A DNA stretch of 40,552 nucleotides from Thermoflexia bacterium (GCA_011192125.1 DUEL01000008.1:1-40552), one strand, 5' to 3'. Shown: positions 8,548 to 17,093, counted from the stretch's first letter. Program-made: numbers and translations. Notes: generated by a model not told the origin, from the sequence alone.

Positions 8548-10094
8548 CGTTGTTTGAGCGAACGGATGAGGTCCTGTTTGAGATCCCAGAGCCGCTCCGT
8601 CAGCGAGACGTGGTAGACGTGGGGGTTGATGAGACGCCGCACCCCGGGATCCAGCCGCTCCAGGTCGACCTCGCGGACCCGGCGCATCTCTTCGATCGAA
8701 GGCAGGTCGTAGACCAACCGCCCCTCCTCCAGCACATCCACCAGCAACGGCTCGATCTCGGCGATCTCATCCCGTCGGAGAATCCGATACGTGGTGTGCT
8801 CTATGGGATGATGGAGGAGGACCGTCTCCATCGTGCGTGGATCCTCGTCCTCCAGGCTGAGAAGGTCGGCGGTGGCCTTGCCCCGGCGGTCGTACAGCCG
8901 CCAGACGTGTTTGTACCCCGGATTGATGGTCTTTTCCGGCGTCTCGGAGACCTTGATGGCAGGGGTCCACTGCCCACCATCCTGCACGGCGACCAGTTTA
9001 TAAACCCCGTCCAGGGCGGATGCGCCCTGGGAGGTGATCAACCGAGTGCCCACGCCGTACACCAGCCGGTTGATCAGTCGGTCTGGATCCACGCCGTACC
9101 GAGGTGCCTCCTTCTCAATCTGGGTGATGATCTCCCAGATGACCAGTTCGTCCAACTGGTTAGAGAGGACGATCACCGTGTTCGGGAACCCGGCCTCGTC
9201 CAGCATCTTGGCCGCCTGGATACTCAGGTGGGCCAGGTCCCCGGAGTCCAGCCGGATACCCACCGGCTCGTGCCCCTTACGGCGCAGTTCCTCGAAGACC
9301 TTGATAGCGTTGGGCAGGCCGCTCTCCAGCGTGTTGACCGTGTCCACCAGCAGCAAACAATCATCGGGGTAGACCTCGGCGTAGGCGCGGAAGGCCTCCA
9401 GTTCGCCCCCGCCCAGGGCCATGAAGACCTGGACCATGCTGTGGGCGTGGGTGCCCTTCGGGGGATACCCCAGCACATGGGAGATGCCGACGTTGGAGGT
9501 GAAGTCAGCCCCTCCAATGAGGGCGGCCCGGGCACCGGCCAGCGCGGCTCGCTCCTGCGCCCGACGCAGGCCGAACTCCAGAAGGAGCCGTCCCCGGCCG
9601 CTCTCACGGATGCGCGCCGCCTTGGTGGCGACGAGGATCGGGTAGTTCAGATGGTTGAGCAGCGGCGTCTCCAGGATCTGGGCCATCGCCAGCGGCCCCT
9701 GGATGACGACCAGAGGGACGTTGGGATGGACCACGCGCCCCTCCGGGATGGCCCGCATCGTGATCCCTTCGAACGTCCCGTACCGCCGCAGCCAGTCCAG
9801 GAAATCGTCGTCGAACAGCGGCTTCCCGGTCCGCCCGGTCTGACTGCGCAGGTAGTCGATGTCCTCATCCCGGAAGCGGGCTTCCTGCATCCAGTCCAAC
9901 AACCATTCCAACCCGGCGTTGATGCAGTAACCGGCCCGATGGGAGCCGTAGTCGGGGTAACTGCGGAAGAAGTACTCGAACTGGGCTTTCTTCTCGTGCA
10001 GGCCCATCCGGTAGTAGAGTTGGGCCATCGTCAGTTGGTACTCGTCGGTGTAGAGGATTCCCTCGGCCGTCGCTTGTTCGGCTCGTTTCATCAT
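8535..10094 (-). CDS. pncB: Nicotinate phosphoribosyltransferase
   Basis: This 519-residue enzyme joins nicotinate and PRPP to give nicotinate mononucleotide, the entry step of NAD salvage (Preiss-Handler). The N-terminal [63 protein letters not shown] and [10 protein letters not shown] are all family landmarks. The long form is normal for actinobacterial and chloroflexi-type enzymes. GAGGAG precedes the ATG at 10094. It is the last gene of a co-directional group with nadE, kptA and a nicotinamidase. A dispersed intergenic repeat lies in the 65-base gap before it. Confidence 0.93.
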   Translation of the reverse strand: MMKRAEQATAEGILYTDEYQLTMAQLYYRMGLHEKKAQFEYFFRSYPDYGSHRAGYCINAGLEWLLDWMQEARFRDEDIDYLRSQTGRTGKPLFDDDFLDWLRRYGTFEGITMRAIPEGRVVHPNVPLVVIQGPLAMAQILETPLLNHLNYPILVATKAARIRESGRGRLLLEFGLRRAQERAALAGARAALIGGADFTSNVGISHVLGYPPKGTHAHSMVQVFMALGGGELEAFRAYAEVYPDDCLLLVDTVNTLESGLPNAIKVFEELRRKGHEPVGIRLDSGDLAHLSIQAAKMLDEAGFPNTVIVLSNQLDELVIWEIITQIEKEAPRYGVDPDRLINRLVYGVGTRLITSQGASALDGVYKLVAVQDGGQWTPAIKVSETPEKTINPGYKHVWRLYDRRGKATADLLSLEDEDPRTMETVLLHHPIEHTTYRILRRDEIAEIEPLLVDVLEEGRLVYDLPSIEEMRRVREVDLERLDPGVRRLINPHVYHVSLTERLWDLKQDLIRSLKQRGRR

Positions 10095-10113
10095 ACACTC
10101 CTCTTCTGGGTTT

Positions 10114-10140
10114 CACCGCAGAGACGTGGAGGACGCAGAG
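10114..10140 (+). repeat. Copy of the ACCRCAGAGACRC-type dispersed intergenic repeat
   Basis: CACCGCAGAGACGTGGAG followed by GACGCAGAG lies in the pncB-kptA gap. Related copies lie at 30358-30383, 32074-32100 (degenerate) and as an inverted pair at 35911-35986. Confidence 0.6.
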
Positions 10141-10159
10141 GCCCTGGCTCTCCGCAGTA

Positions 10160-10747
10160 TCACTTTTCCGGAAACTCGAGAAAATCCGGCGGGACCCGTC
10201 GGGTCAGGTAAACGGACTCCTCCGCCTGATAGAACTCGATCCCGGCGGCGTGGGCCTCGGCAGCGCGGACGGTGAGGATGACGGGGTGAGAAGCGTGGCG
10301 CGATCCCACGCGAGCAGCGGTCTCGGGATCGAGGGAAAGATGGACGTACTGGCGGCCCATCGGCTTCAGGCCCTCCCGGCGGATGGCGGGCAGGACGTCC
10401 GGCGAGGTGCCGTGATAGAGGCGGTCCGGTGGGGTGCAGGATGAGTAGTGGATGGGGTAAGGAATGGAGTGTCCATAGCGGGCCCGAATCCGATCGCCCT
10501 CCACCTCGAACCGCCGCTTGCCGTCTCCGCTTCCCTTCTCGACGATCTCCATCACGTCGGCGCGGGTGGCCCAGCGGAAGTTGGGCAGCCCGCGCAGGAT
10601 CTCCATCACCTCCGAGAGGGAAGCCCATCCCTCCTCATCCAACGCTAGCCCGAACCGCTCCGGCTGGTGGCGGAGGATGAGGGCGAGGAACTTGCTCAGC
10701 CTCACCCGTCGGGCTTGACGTTTGACATCCGGCGTTTCACGGACCAC
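10160..10747 (-). CDS. kptA: RNA 2'-phosphotransferase, KptA/Tpt1 family
   Basis: The 195-residue product matches the NAD-dependent 2'-phosphotransferase that removes a 2'-phosphate from RNA and yields nicotinamide and ADP-ribose 1'',2''-cyclic phosphate. The N-terminal winged-helix part carries RLSKFLALILRHQP and DEEGWASLSEV. The ART-fold half carries IRARYGHSIP, LYHGTS and PMGRQYVHLS, with the Arg-His-Arg set expected of active Tpt1 enzymes. The frame opens with GTG at 10747, but the first 14 residues are encoded by DNA resembling the GACGTTTGAC heptad repeat found before nadE. A GTG at 10705, directly before RLSKF, is an equally good start. It lies 10 bases after nadE, so co-transcription with NAD salvage genes is likely. 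Confidence 0.92.
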   Translation of the reverse strand: MVRETPDVKRQARRVRLSKFLALILRHQPERFGLALDEEGWASLSEVMEILRGLPNFRWATRADVMEIVEKGSGDGKRRFEVEGDRIRARYGHSIPYPIHYSSCTPPDRLYHGTSPDVLPAIRREGLKPMGRQYVHLSLDPETAARVGSRHASHPVILTVRAAEAHAAGIEFYQAEESVYLTRRVPPDFLEFPEK

Positions 10748-10757
10748 GGCGCAGGTC

Positions 10758-11489
10758 TCAGGTCGCAGGGTGGAAGATCGGCGGCATCGCTCGCTTGTGG
10801 GCGGAGCGCTCGATCATCCCCTGCACCTTCTTCAGGGTGTCCGGATCGATTCCCTCGGTGTCCCCCGCCGCGATGGCCCGCAGGACCCGGTCCAGCTCTC
10901 GGTAGGTGATCCCCATCTCTCCCTCGTCGGTCTGGCCGGGCCAGAGGCCGGCGGTGGGCGGGCGGTCGATCACCTCCTGCGGCACCCCCAGTTCGCGGGC
11001 CAGTTCCCACACCTGAGTCTTGTAGAGGCCGCCCAGCGGCAACAGGTCCACCCCACCGTCGCCATACTTGGTGTAGTACCCGACCTCGATCTCCGTCCGG
11101 TTCCCCGACCCCAGCACCAGGTAGTTGTGGGACTGGGCCAGGTAATAGAGGGTGATCATCCGCAACCGGGGCTTGATGTTGGCGGCGGCGAGGGGATGGT
11201 CGGAGGGAGGGAGCAACTCCATTAACTTATCATAAGCCGCGGTAAGGTCGACGGTCACGGTGGGGATGCCGAAGGTGTCGGCGACCTTCCGAGCCAACCG
11301 TCCGTCCTCCGGCTGGGAGTGGCAGGGCATCAGAACGCCCAGCACCCGCTCGGGGCCCACCGCCCGCACCGCCAGCGCCGCCGTCGTGGACGAATCCACC
11401 CCGCCGCTCAGGCCGACGACGAAGCCATCGGCCCCCGCCGCAGCCAACTGCTCACGGAGCCATTGGGCAATCTGATCGGGAAGAGACAT
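10758..11489 (-). CDS. nadE: NH3-dependent NAD+ synthetase
   Basis: This 243-residue enzyme amidates nicotinate adenine dinucleotide to NAD+. The PP-loop FVVGLSGGVDSSTTAALA, the SGNRTEIEVGYYTKYGDGG stretch and LGVPQEVIDRPPTAGLWPG are diagnostic. There is no glutaminase domain, so ammonia must be supplied directly. The ATG at 11489 has GGAGGGGTG upstream; frames opening further upstream run through a heptad tandem repeat and are unlikely to be coding. It lies between the nicotinamidase and kptA on the same strand. Confidence 0.94.
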   Translation of the reverse strand: MSLPDQIAQWLREQLAAAGADGFVVGLSGGVDSSTTAALAVRAVGPERVLGVLMPCHSQPEDGRLARKVADTFGIPTVTVDLTAAYDKLMELLPPSDHPLAAANIKPRLRMITLYYLAQSHNYLVLGSGNRTEIEVGYYTKYGDGGVDLLPLGGLYKTQVWELARELGVPQEVIDRPPTAGLWPGQTDEGEMGITYRELDRVLRAIAAGDTEGIDPDTLKKVQGMIERSAHKRAMPPIFHPAT

Positions 11490-11502
11490 CACCCCTCCTG
11501 AT

Positions 11503-11572
11503 ATGACGCATGACGCATGACGTATGACGTATGACGCTTGACGTATGACGTTTGACGCATCACGCACCACGC
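11503..11572. repeat. Tandem heptad repeat, ten units of ATGACGY-type
   Basis: Ten contiguous 7-bp units run from 11503 to 11572: ATGACGC twice, ATGACGT twice, ATGACGC, TTGACGT, ATGACGT, TTGACGC, ATCACGC and ACCACGC. They fill most of the 105-base gap between the nicotinamidase and nadE. Shorter related stretches lie at the start of kptA (10715-10740) and near 28671-28706. Confidence 0.8.
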
Positions 11573-11594
11573 CTACCCCAAGACGCGTGACACA

Positions 11595-12293
11595 TCACAC
11601 CAACCGCGCCACCACTTCAATGCCGTTGAGGGCCATATGGTACAGGAACAACCGGTGCAGGAGGTCCCCATCGTGGGGCATCGCGCCGATCTCCTCCGCC
11701 GTCTCCACCGGCAGGTCGTAGGTCTGCACGCAGTCGGCGGGGATGATCACCCGAACGTCCCTCTGGCCCAGGACGTTGGCCCGCAGCCGCAGGTACATCG
11801 CCGCCTGATAGACGCACAGGTCGGTACAATCGCCGACGATGATGAAGGTGGTCACCTGAGGATAGTTCTCCAACCAGGTCCCCAGCGCTGTACCGACGCT
11901 GGAACTGATCGACTTCTTGGGGATAACCGTGAACAGATTGGCAAAGGGAAGTTCGTTCAGGTCGTCGATGGTCTCGCTCTCAGAAGTGCCTGCGACACAG
12001 TGGGGCGGGAACGCGCCAAATTCGACCGCGTCGGGGTCGTGGGTGTCCTGCGTCAGGAGAAAATGGCGGACCCCCAGATCGTAGGCCCGTTTGAAGAGAT
12101 CGACCACCGCCGGGACGATCCCGGCCACGCGGGGGCTGGCCAGCGGCCCCTCATAACAGAACCCCTTCACCAGATCGACCGACACCAGCGCCACCCGCGC
12201 GGGCTCCGAGACAACGGCCTTCAACTCCACCGCCGGTAAGTCCGCCTCCCATCGGGCTACCCACTCCAGGAACGGCTTGTGCTTGTCTTCCAT
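11595..12293 (-). CDS. pncA: Nicotinamidase, isochorismatase-like hydrolase family
   Basis: This 232-residue cysteine hydrolase most likely deamidates nicotinamide to nicotinate. The N-terminal VALVSVDLVKGFCYEGPLAS holds the catalytic Asp. DTHDPDAVEFGAFPPHCVAGT has the metal-site and PPHC features of nicotinamidases. GDCTDLCVYQAAMYLRL carries the nucleophilic Cys. The ATG at 12293 follows GGGGGAAAGC. The context strongly supports the assignment: nadE, kptA and pncB follow on the same strand, and a consensus-like promoter with an NrtR-type dyad precedes it. Other isochorismatase-like activities cannot be excluded by sequence alone. Confidence 0.85.
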   Translation of the reverse strand: MEDKHKPFLEWVARWEADLPAVELKAVVSEPARVALVSVDLVKGFCYEGPLASPRVAGIVPAVVDLFKRAYDLGVRHFLLTQDTHDPDAVEFGAFPPHCVAGTSESETIDDLNELPFANLFTVIPKKSISSSVGTALGTWLENYPQVTTFIIVGDCTDLCVYQAAMYLRLRANVLGQRDVRVIIPADCVQTYDLPVETAEEIGAMPHDGDLLHRLFLYHMALNGIEVVARLV

Positions 12294-12310
12294 CGCTTTC
12301 CCCCTGTCGA

Positions 12311-12331
12311 TTAGTGTATTTTTGACACTAA
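12311..12331 (-). promoter_or_regulatory. Candidate NrtR operator (TTAGTGT-N7-ACACTAA)
   Basis: A perfect 7-bp dyad (12311-12317 and 12325-12331) with a 7-base AT-rich spacer lies just downstream of the -10 box, over the expected transcription start. TAGTGT/ACACTA half-sites are the kind reported for NrtR regulators of NAD metabolism. An NrtR gene is encoded nearby at 15658-16335. Confidence 0.72.
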
Positions 12332-12332
12332 A

Positions 12333-12361
12333 ACGATACACCCAAAATCGAATTTTGTCAA
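12333..12361 (-). promoter_or_regulatory. Promoter of the NAD salvage operon
   Basis: On the minus strand TTGACA (12356-12361) and TATCGT (12333-12338) are 17 bases apart. A perfect 9-bp inverted repeat (CCCTGTCGA 12302-12310, TCGACAGGG 12363-12371) brackets both promoter and operator. Confidence 0.8.
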
Positions 12362-12374
12362 CTCGACAGGGCTA

Positions 12375-15300
12375 TCACCACCGGACCGTCACCCGGCTCG
12401 TCGCTTGCCGGGACAACCGGACCTCCAGCGTCTCCGCCGCCGGATCGTAGGTCCAGTCCGTGGGGGGAAGCAGCCTCCCGTCGAGGAAGATCCCGGTCGG
12501 ACGCACCACACCGTACACCCGCCAGGTGATCCCCCGCTCCACTGGCCCCTCCACAACTAGGTCGATCCTTTCCGTCGACTCGGATGCAGCCAGGCGGGTC
12601 CCATCAAAAAGGATCATCTCATCGGACCCGCCGGCGAACCAGTGCACCGTCAGGTCTCCCTCCAGGCTCCCCACCCGCACCGACGGGTCGCTCGCTGGCT
12701 CCAATGTGTCGAAGACCTCGGCGAAGGTCGGCAGGATCTCCCCCTGCCGGAGGAAGACCGGAGGCTGACCGATGGGGGCGGGCACCTGGGCCACGCCCTC
12801 CTCATACACGACGCCGGTCGCCACGTGCCGCCAGCGGCCCAGCGGGAACCGCACCTGGCGCGAGGTCGCCCCCTGCTCGACCACCGGAGCCACCAGCAGC
12901 GCGTCGCCAAGGAGGTACTCGTCCTCCACTGTGTACCAGACCTCCTCCTCCGGCCACAGGAGGGAGGGATGGCGGACGATCGGCTCGCCGGTCTGGGAAG
13001 CGCGGATCGCCCAGGTGTACAGGTAGGGGAACAGACGGGTATGGGCCTCCGCCAACTCCCGGTAGATCGCCACCGTCTCCTCGTCGAACCGCCACGGCTC
13101 CCGCACCGGATGGAGGAACCCGCCGTGGGCCCGCATCCACGGGCTATAGGCCCCCAGTTCCGCCCAGCGGAGGAACAACTCCTTGTCCGTCGGCGGGCTG
13201 ACGATGTCGTGCCAGCCGCCGATGTCGGAGCCGTGGACCGGCACCCCGGCCATGCTGACGTTGATCATCGCCCGCACCGCCGTTGGCAGCCCGTCCGACT
13301 GGCTCCAATCGGTATTCTGGTCGCCCGGCCACTGCAGGGCCGCCAGCCGCTGCATCCCTATGAAGCCGGGGCGGGGATAGATGACGTAGTCCTCCTTCAC
13401 CCGCCGGACCGCCTCGTCGACCGCCTGGACGTAGAGGAGCGGGTAGAGGTTGCGCATCTCGAAGCCGGACCGGCCGTTGTAGAAGACCCCGTCGGGCGGG
13501 ATCGACTCGCCGAAGTCGTTCATATGGGCGTCGAAGCCGAGTCGGTACATCGACGCCACCCGCTCCTGGAACCAGGCCACCGCCTCCGGATGGGTCATAT
13601 CGATCACCACCTCGGAGCCGAAGAAGGTGATCAGGGGATACGGCAGGCCGACCCGGTTCTTCACGAAGTACCCCTCCCGAACCCCCTCGACGTAGACCGG
13701 GTTATCCGCCTCCGCCTGCACGTAGGGGAACATCCAGAACGACATCTTGTAGCCCCGCTCGTGGGCCTGCTGGATCAGGTCCTCGATCTGGGGGTACCGC
13801 TCCCGGTCGATGATGAAACTACCTCGCCACCGCTCCCACGCCTCCACGTTCAGGGCGGAGGTGGGGATCTCCAGCGCGCGCATCTTCTCCATATCCTCGC
13901 GGATCAGCGGCTCCGTCGGCCCGCCAGAACGGGACTTCCACGGCAGGAAGACCCAGGTCGGTGCAAGGCGCGGCTTCCCAGTAAGATCGGTGTAGGCACG
14001 GATCCGGTCGATGGGATCGGCCTGGGCGAAGAGGTAGACCGTCAGATCGGACCCCCGCGCGCTGACCCGCACGACGTCCGGATAGGCGGACGCTGCCTCG
14101 ACGCGCGGATCGAAACTCTCCGCCACCAGCAGCCCGTAGCCGCGCGAGGAGAGGTAAAAGGGGACCGGCCAGTAGGTGCAGAGTTCGCCGTTGGGGAAGG
14201 CTCCTCGCTCGCCCAGCCACCAACGGACCAGCGGAGCGAGGAAGCCGGGACCGTAGCCGTTCTCCTCGACCAGGTGGTAGACATCCTGCCCCCGCTGGTC
14301 GATCCGGTTGACCCGCTCGCCGAAGCCGAGGAAGTGCTCCCCGGCGAAGGCCTCGAACGAGAGCGAGGGCACGGTCCAGGGATCGGTCCTTTCCGCCTCC
14401 AGCACCATCTTCAGCGTGTCCGGTGCGACGAAGGCGAGCCGCAACCGGACCGGCGTGCGTCCGACACGACCGCGGATCATCATCGTGCTTCCCTCGACGA
14501 CGATCTCGTCCGCCCGCTCCAGCGACGCCGCCCCCAGGCGCCACCGGCTCTTGACCGTGTTGCCGGTCCACAACAGCGGGATCATCCGCACCGTGCGCGG
14601 CTCCGTCGAGAGGGCCACCCCCCGGTACGCAGCCGGCCGGTCCGCATCGCCGTCGATCAGGTCCAGCACCTCCCGGCCCTCCGCGTTCACAACGACCAGG
14701 TCGAACGGGTCCCGTTCCACCCGCACCTCCAGCCGCTCCGATGCAAAAGCCGCCCCCTCGGGGAAAACGGCGGCGGTGGTCGGTGGAACAACCGCCTCTT
14801 CCACTACCAGCGACGGTGGGGCGACTGCGTCCGCGTGCGGTTGCGGCCCAGGCAGGAGGAGCAGGCTGAGCAGCAGGGCCGCCGTGACAGCACCGAAGGC
14901 AACGGGGGTCAGCCACGGACGCGGCGATGCTGTCCCCGACGGGGGTGCGCTTCCCACCCAGCGAGCCGACCGCGCCAACAGCCCCCAGGGCAACAAAGTG
15001 GAGGCCAGCGCGTAGAAGAACTCCCCGCCCACTGGCAGGGCGAGGAGGAAGAAAGCGAGCCGGTTGAGGAGCCAGACGGCAGCCCCGAGGAGGAACATCC
15101 GCCAGCCCGCCGGCCCAAGACGGCGCAGCCAGCGCCTCCCCGCCTCCCGCCAGGAAGAAGCCACGGCGACGGCAGGAACGAGCAACAGCCCGACCGCTGC
15201 CGCCAATCCGGTGATGACCATCAGGCCCAGGTAGCGGGGCAGTTGACCGAAGCGGATCAGGTGCTCAGCCAGGCCGAGCGTAACGAGGTGGAACGGCACG

Positions 15301-15620
15301 CCCGCCGCCGTCGCCAGGCCGTAGGCGGCCAACACCCGCACCGTCCGCCCCCCGCCGGGGGCCAGCGACCGCGCCAGGAGCAGCCCGAAACCCAGCCAGG
15401 CGGCTACGTCGGCCAGGACCACGCCCCAGAAAACCGGCGCGGGGCGCGCGCCCAGGACCAGCGCGCGCAGGTTCATCCACCGCTGATAGGGCGTGAAGTG
15501 GTGGAAATATGCCACGAACGTCCGCAGGAGAACAACTTCGCAGCAGAGAAGCCAGACGGCGACACCTGGGGCGGAAAGGGGCAAAGCCGCCTGGTGCCGG
15601 AGGCCTTCCTTTTGCGCCAC
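12375..15620 (-). CDS. GH31 glycoside hydrolase fused to an N-terminal seven-helix membrane domain
   Basis: This 1081-residue protein has about seven hydrophobic helices in the first 275 residues (for example VAVWLLCCEVVLLRTFVAYF and FGAVTAALLLSLLLLPG), then a GH31 alpha-glycosidase. The catalytic nucleophile is probably Asp702 in MNDFGESIPPDG and the acid/base Asp767 in WPGDQNTDW; PVHGSDIGGW follows as in the family. The DFGE/GDQ versions resemble alpha-xylosidase YicI and sulfoquinovosidase YihQ more than plain maltases, so substrate is open. The GTG start has a perfect AGGAGGAAAGC in front. The enzyme part should face the outside. I do not know a described family with this membrane domain. 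It lies between nrtR and the NAD operon, co-directional with both. Confidence 0.85.
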   Translation of the reverse strand: MAQKEGLRHQAALPLSAPGVAVWLLCCEVVLLRTFVAYFHHFTPYQRWMNLRALVLGARPAPVFWGVVLADVAAWLGFGLLLARSLAPGGGRTVRVLAAYGLATAAGVPFHLVTLGLAEHLIRFGQLPRYLGLMVITGLAAAVGLLLVPAVAVASSWREAGRRWLRRLGPAGWRMFLLGAAVWLLNRLAFFLLALPVGGEFFYALASTLLPWGLLARSARWVGSAPPSGTASPRPWLTPVAFGAVTAALLLSLLLLPGPQPHADAVAPPSLVVEEAVVPPTTAAVFPEGAAFASERLEVRVERDPFDLVVVNAEGREVLDLIDGDADRPAAYRGVALSTEPRTVRMIPLLWTGNTVKSRWRLGAASLERADEIVVEGSTMMIRGRVGRTPVRLRLAFVAPDTLKMVLEAERTDPWTVPSLSFEAFAGEHFLGFGERVNRIDQRGQDVYHLVEENGYGPGFLAPLVRWWLGERGAFPNGELCTYWPVPFYLSSRGYGLLVAESFDPRVEAASAYPDVVRVSARGSDLTVYLFAQADPIDRIRAYTDLTGKPRLAPTWVFLPWKSRSGGPTEPLIREDMEKMRALEIPTSALNVEAWERWRGSFIIDRERYPQIEDLIQQAHERGYKMSFWMFPYVQAEADNPVYVEGVREGYFVKNRVGLPYPLITFFGSEVVIDMTHPEAVAWFQERVASMYRLGFDAHMNDFGESIPPDGVFYNGRSGFEMRNLYPLLYVQAVDEAVRRVKEDYVIYPRPGFIGMQRLAALQWPGDQNTDWSQSDGLPTAVRAMINVSMAGVPVHGSDIGGWHDIVSPPTDKELFLRWAELGAYSPWMRAHGGFLHPVREPWRFDEETVAIYRELAEAHTRLFPYLYTWAIRASQTGEPIVRHPSLLWPEEEVWYTVEDEYLLGDALLVAPVVEQGATSRQVRFPLGRWRHVATGVVYEEGVAQVPAPIGQPPVFLRQGEILPTFAEVFDTLEPASDPSVRVGSLEGDLTVHWFAGGSDEMILFDGTRLAASESTERIDLVVEGPVERGITWRVYGVVRPTGIFLDGRLLPPTDWTYDPAAETLEVRLSRQATSRVTVRW

Positions 15621-15657
15621 CGCTTTCCTCCTGTGGGTAAATTGGGGTACAAAACAC

Positions 15658-16335
15658 TCAGGGGAACAACCTTCTGGCCTTCACTTCCGCCACGGCGTCG
15701 TCGCGGAAGCGGTACAGTTTGGCCGGGCGGCCCTCGCCGGTGCGGTACTCGCCCGTCTCCTCCAGGATGCCCGCGCTGAGGATCTTCCGGCGGAAGTTTC
15801 GCTTGTCCAGTTTCTCCCCCAGGATCACCTCGTAGGCCGCCTGTAGTTCGCTGAGGGTGAAGGTCTCCGGCAGGAGTTCGAAGCCGACCGCTGTATACTC
15901 CAGTTTGTACCGCAGCCGCTGGAGGGCATAGGCGAGGATCTTGTCGTGGTCGAAGGCTAGAGGAGGCAGGTGGTACATCGACCACCAGCGAGCCTCGGCG
16001 GCGTCGCTGCCTGCGTGCGGGTACACCGCATCGGCGGGCACCAGGGCGAAGTAGGCCACCGTGATCACCCGCCCCCGCGGATCACGGTCCGGATCGCCAA
16101 AGGTGTACAACTGCTCCAGATAGACGTCGCGGACGCCGGTTTCCTCCTCCAGTTCCCGCAGCGCGGCCTCCTCCAGCGACTCGTCGATGCGGATGAACCC
16201 GCCGGGGATGGCCCACATCCCCTGGAACGGAGGGGACTTGCGGCGGACCAGGAGCACCTGCAGGTCACCCTCCCGCAGGGTGAAGATGACCACGTCTACC
16301 GTGACCGCCGGTCGAGGATAGTCCTCCCAGTTCAC
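15658..16335 (-). CDS. nrtR: NrtR-type Nudix/winged-helix regulator of NAD metabolism
   Basis: The 225-residue product combines an N-terminal Nudix domain (RPAVTVDVVIFTL, WAIPGGFIRIDES) with a C-terminal winged helix (FTLSELQAAYEVILGEKLDK, NFRRKIL, TGEGRPAKLYRF). That architecture defines NrtR, a repressor of NAD genes released by ADP-ribose. The Nudix box GX5EX7REUXEEXGU is fully intact (GFIRIDE..RELEEETGV), whereas many NrtR proteins have a decayed box, so hydrolase activity may persist. The GTG start follows GGAGGTGGGAA. The probable operator lies at the NAD salvage promoter 3.3 kb downstream. No similar dyad is seen directly upstream of this gene, so autoregulation is not supported. Confidence 0.9.
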   Translation of the reverse strand: MNWEDYPRPAVTVDVVIFTLREGDLQVLLVRRKSPPFQGMWAIPGGFIRIDESLEEAALRELEEETGVRDVYLEQLYTFGDPDRDPRGRVITVAYFALVPADAVYPHAGSDAAEARWWSMYHLPPLAFDHDKILAYALQRLRYKLEYTAVGFELLPETFTLSELQAAYEVILGEKLDKRNFRRKILSAGILEETGEYRTGEGRPAKLYRFRDDAVAEVKARRLFP

Positions 16336-16364
16336 CTTCCCACCTCCCCCGCCGTCCGGATGAC

Positions 16365-17087
16365 CTACGAGGCCACCACCCGGCGGTAGGTCTCAGGGAA
16401 CGAGAGAGGATCGATCGCTTCGCGGGGCTCGTCGTACACCACCCGCCCGTGGGCCAGCACCACCACCCGCCGACCCACGCTCAGACCCCGCTCCAGATTG
16501 TGGGTAGTGAGAAGGATCGTGCACCCCTCCCCCACCAGTCCGACCAGAAGATCGGTGAGGGCCTGAGCCGCCTCGGGATCCAGACCGGTATATGGCTCGT
16601 CCAGAAGGAGCAGTTGGGGTTGGTGGAGCACCGCCCGGGCCACCGCCAGCCGTTGCTGCATACCGCGAGAGAAGGTCCGCACCAGGTCGTGCCGCCTGTG
16701 GGCCAGGCCCACCCGCTCCAGCAGGTCGTCGATGCGGGCGGCACCATCCTTCAAACCGTACATCCGGGCGTAGAACCGGAGGTTCTGTTCGGCGGTCAGG
16801 TCCTCATAAAGAAGGGTGCGGTGGGAAAGGAAGCCGATTCTGCGGCGGGCCTCCTCCCCGGCCCTGGCGGGGTCCAACCCGGCGACGCGCACCGTCCCGG
16901 AGGTGGGGCGGGTCAACATAGCGAGGATGCGCAAGAAGGTGGTCTTTCCCGCCCCGTTAGGCCCCACCAGCGTCACGAACTCCCCCTGCGCTACCGTCAG
17001 GTCCACGCCCGCCAGGGCCACCCGAGGGCCAAAGGACTTGGTCAAACCGTGGACCTCGATCATCGTCGGCGGGTTGGGGCCAGACAT
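16365..17087 (-). CDS. ccmA: ABC transporter ATP-binding protein, probably CcmA (heme handling in cytochrome c maturation)
   Basis: This 240-residue ATPase has Walker A GPNGAGKTT, signature FSRGMQQRLAVARA, Walker B LLLLDEPYTGLD and the switch His in LTTHNLE. The segment IGFLSHRTLLYEDLTAEQNLRFY is characteristic of CcmA. In System I, CcmA with CcmB and CcmC releases heme-loaded CcmE. The gene follows ccmE, ccmF and two accessory genes on the same strand, but no CcmB or CcmC lies in the window. An ATG at 17063 is an alternative start. If the partner permease is elsewhere, the role in Ccm remains an inference from context and sequence flavour. Confidence 0.75.
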   Translation of the reverse strand: MSGPNPPTMIEVHGLTKSFGPRVALAGVDLTVAQGEFVTLVGPNGAGKTTFLRILAMLTRPTSGTVRVAGLDPARAGEEARRRIGFLSHRTLLYEDLTAEQNLRFYARMYGLKDGAARIDDLLERVGLAHRRHDLVRTFSRGMQQRLAVARAVLHQPQLLLLDEPYTGLDPEAAQALTDLLVGLVGEGCTILLTTHNLERGLSVGRRVVVLAHGRVVYDEPREAIDPLSFPETYRRVVAS

Positions 17088-17093
17088 CGGCTG

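Noticed and set aside
11503..11572. CRISPR-like array
   Set aside because: The units are contiguous 7-mers with no spacers and no cas genes nearby.
12642..15779. A 1045-codon open frame on the plus strand
   Set aside because: It is antisense to the GH31 gene and part of nrtR, has no family motifs and shows the Arg/Pro/Gly-rich bias of a GC-driven shadow frame.
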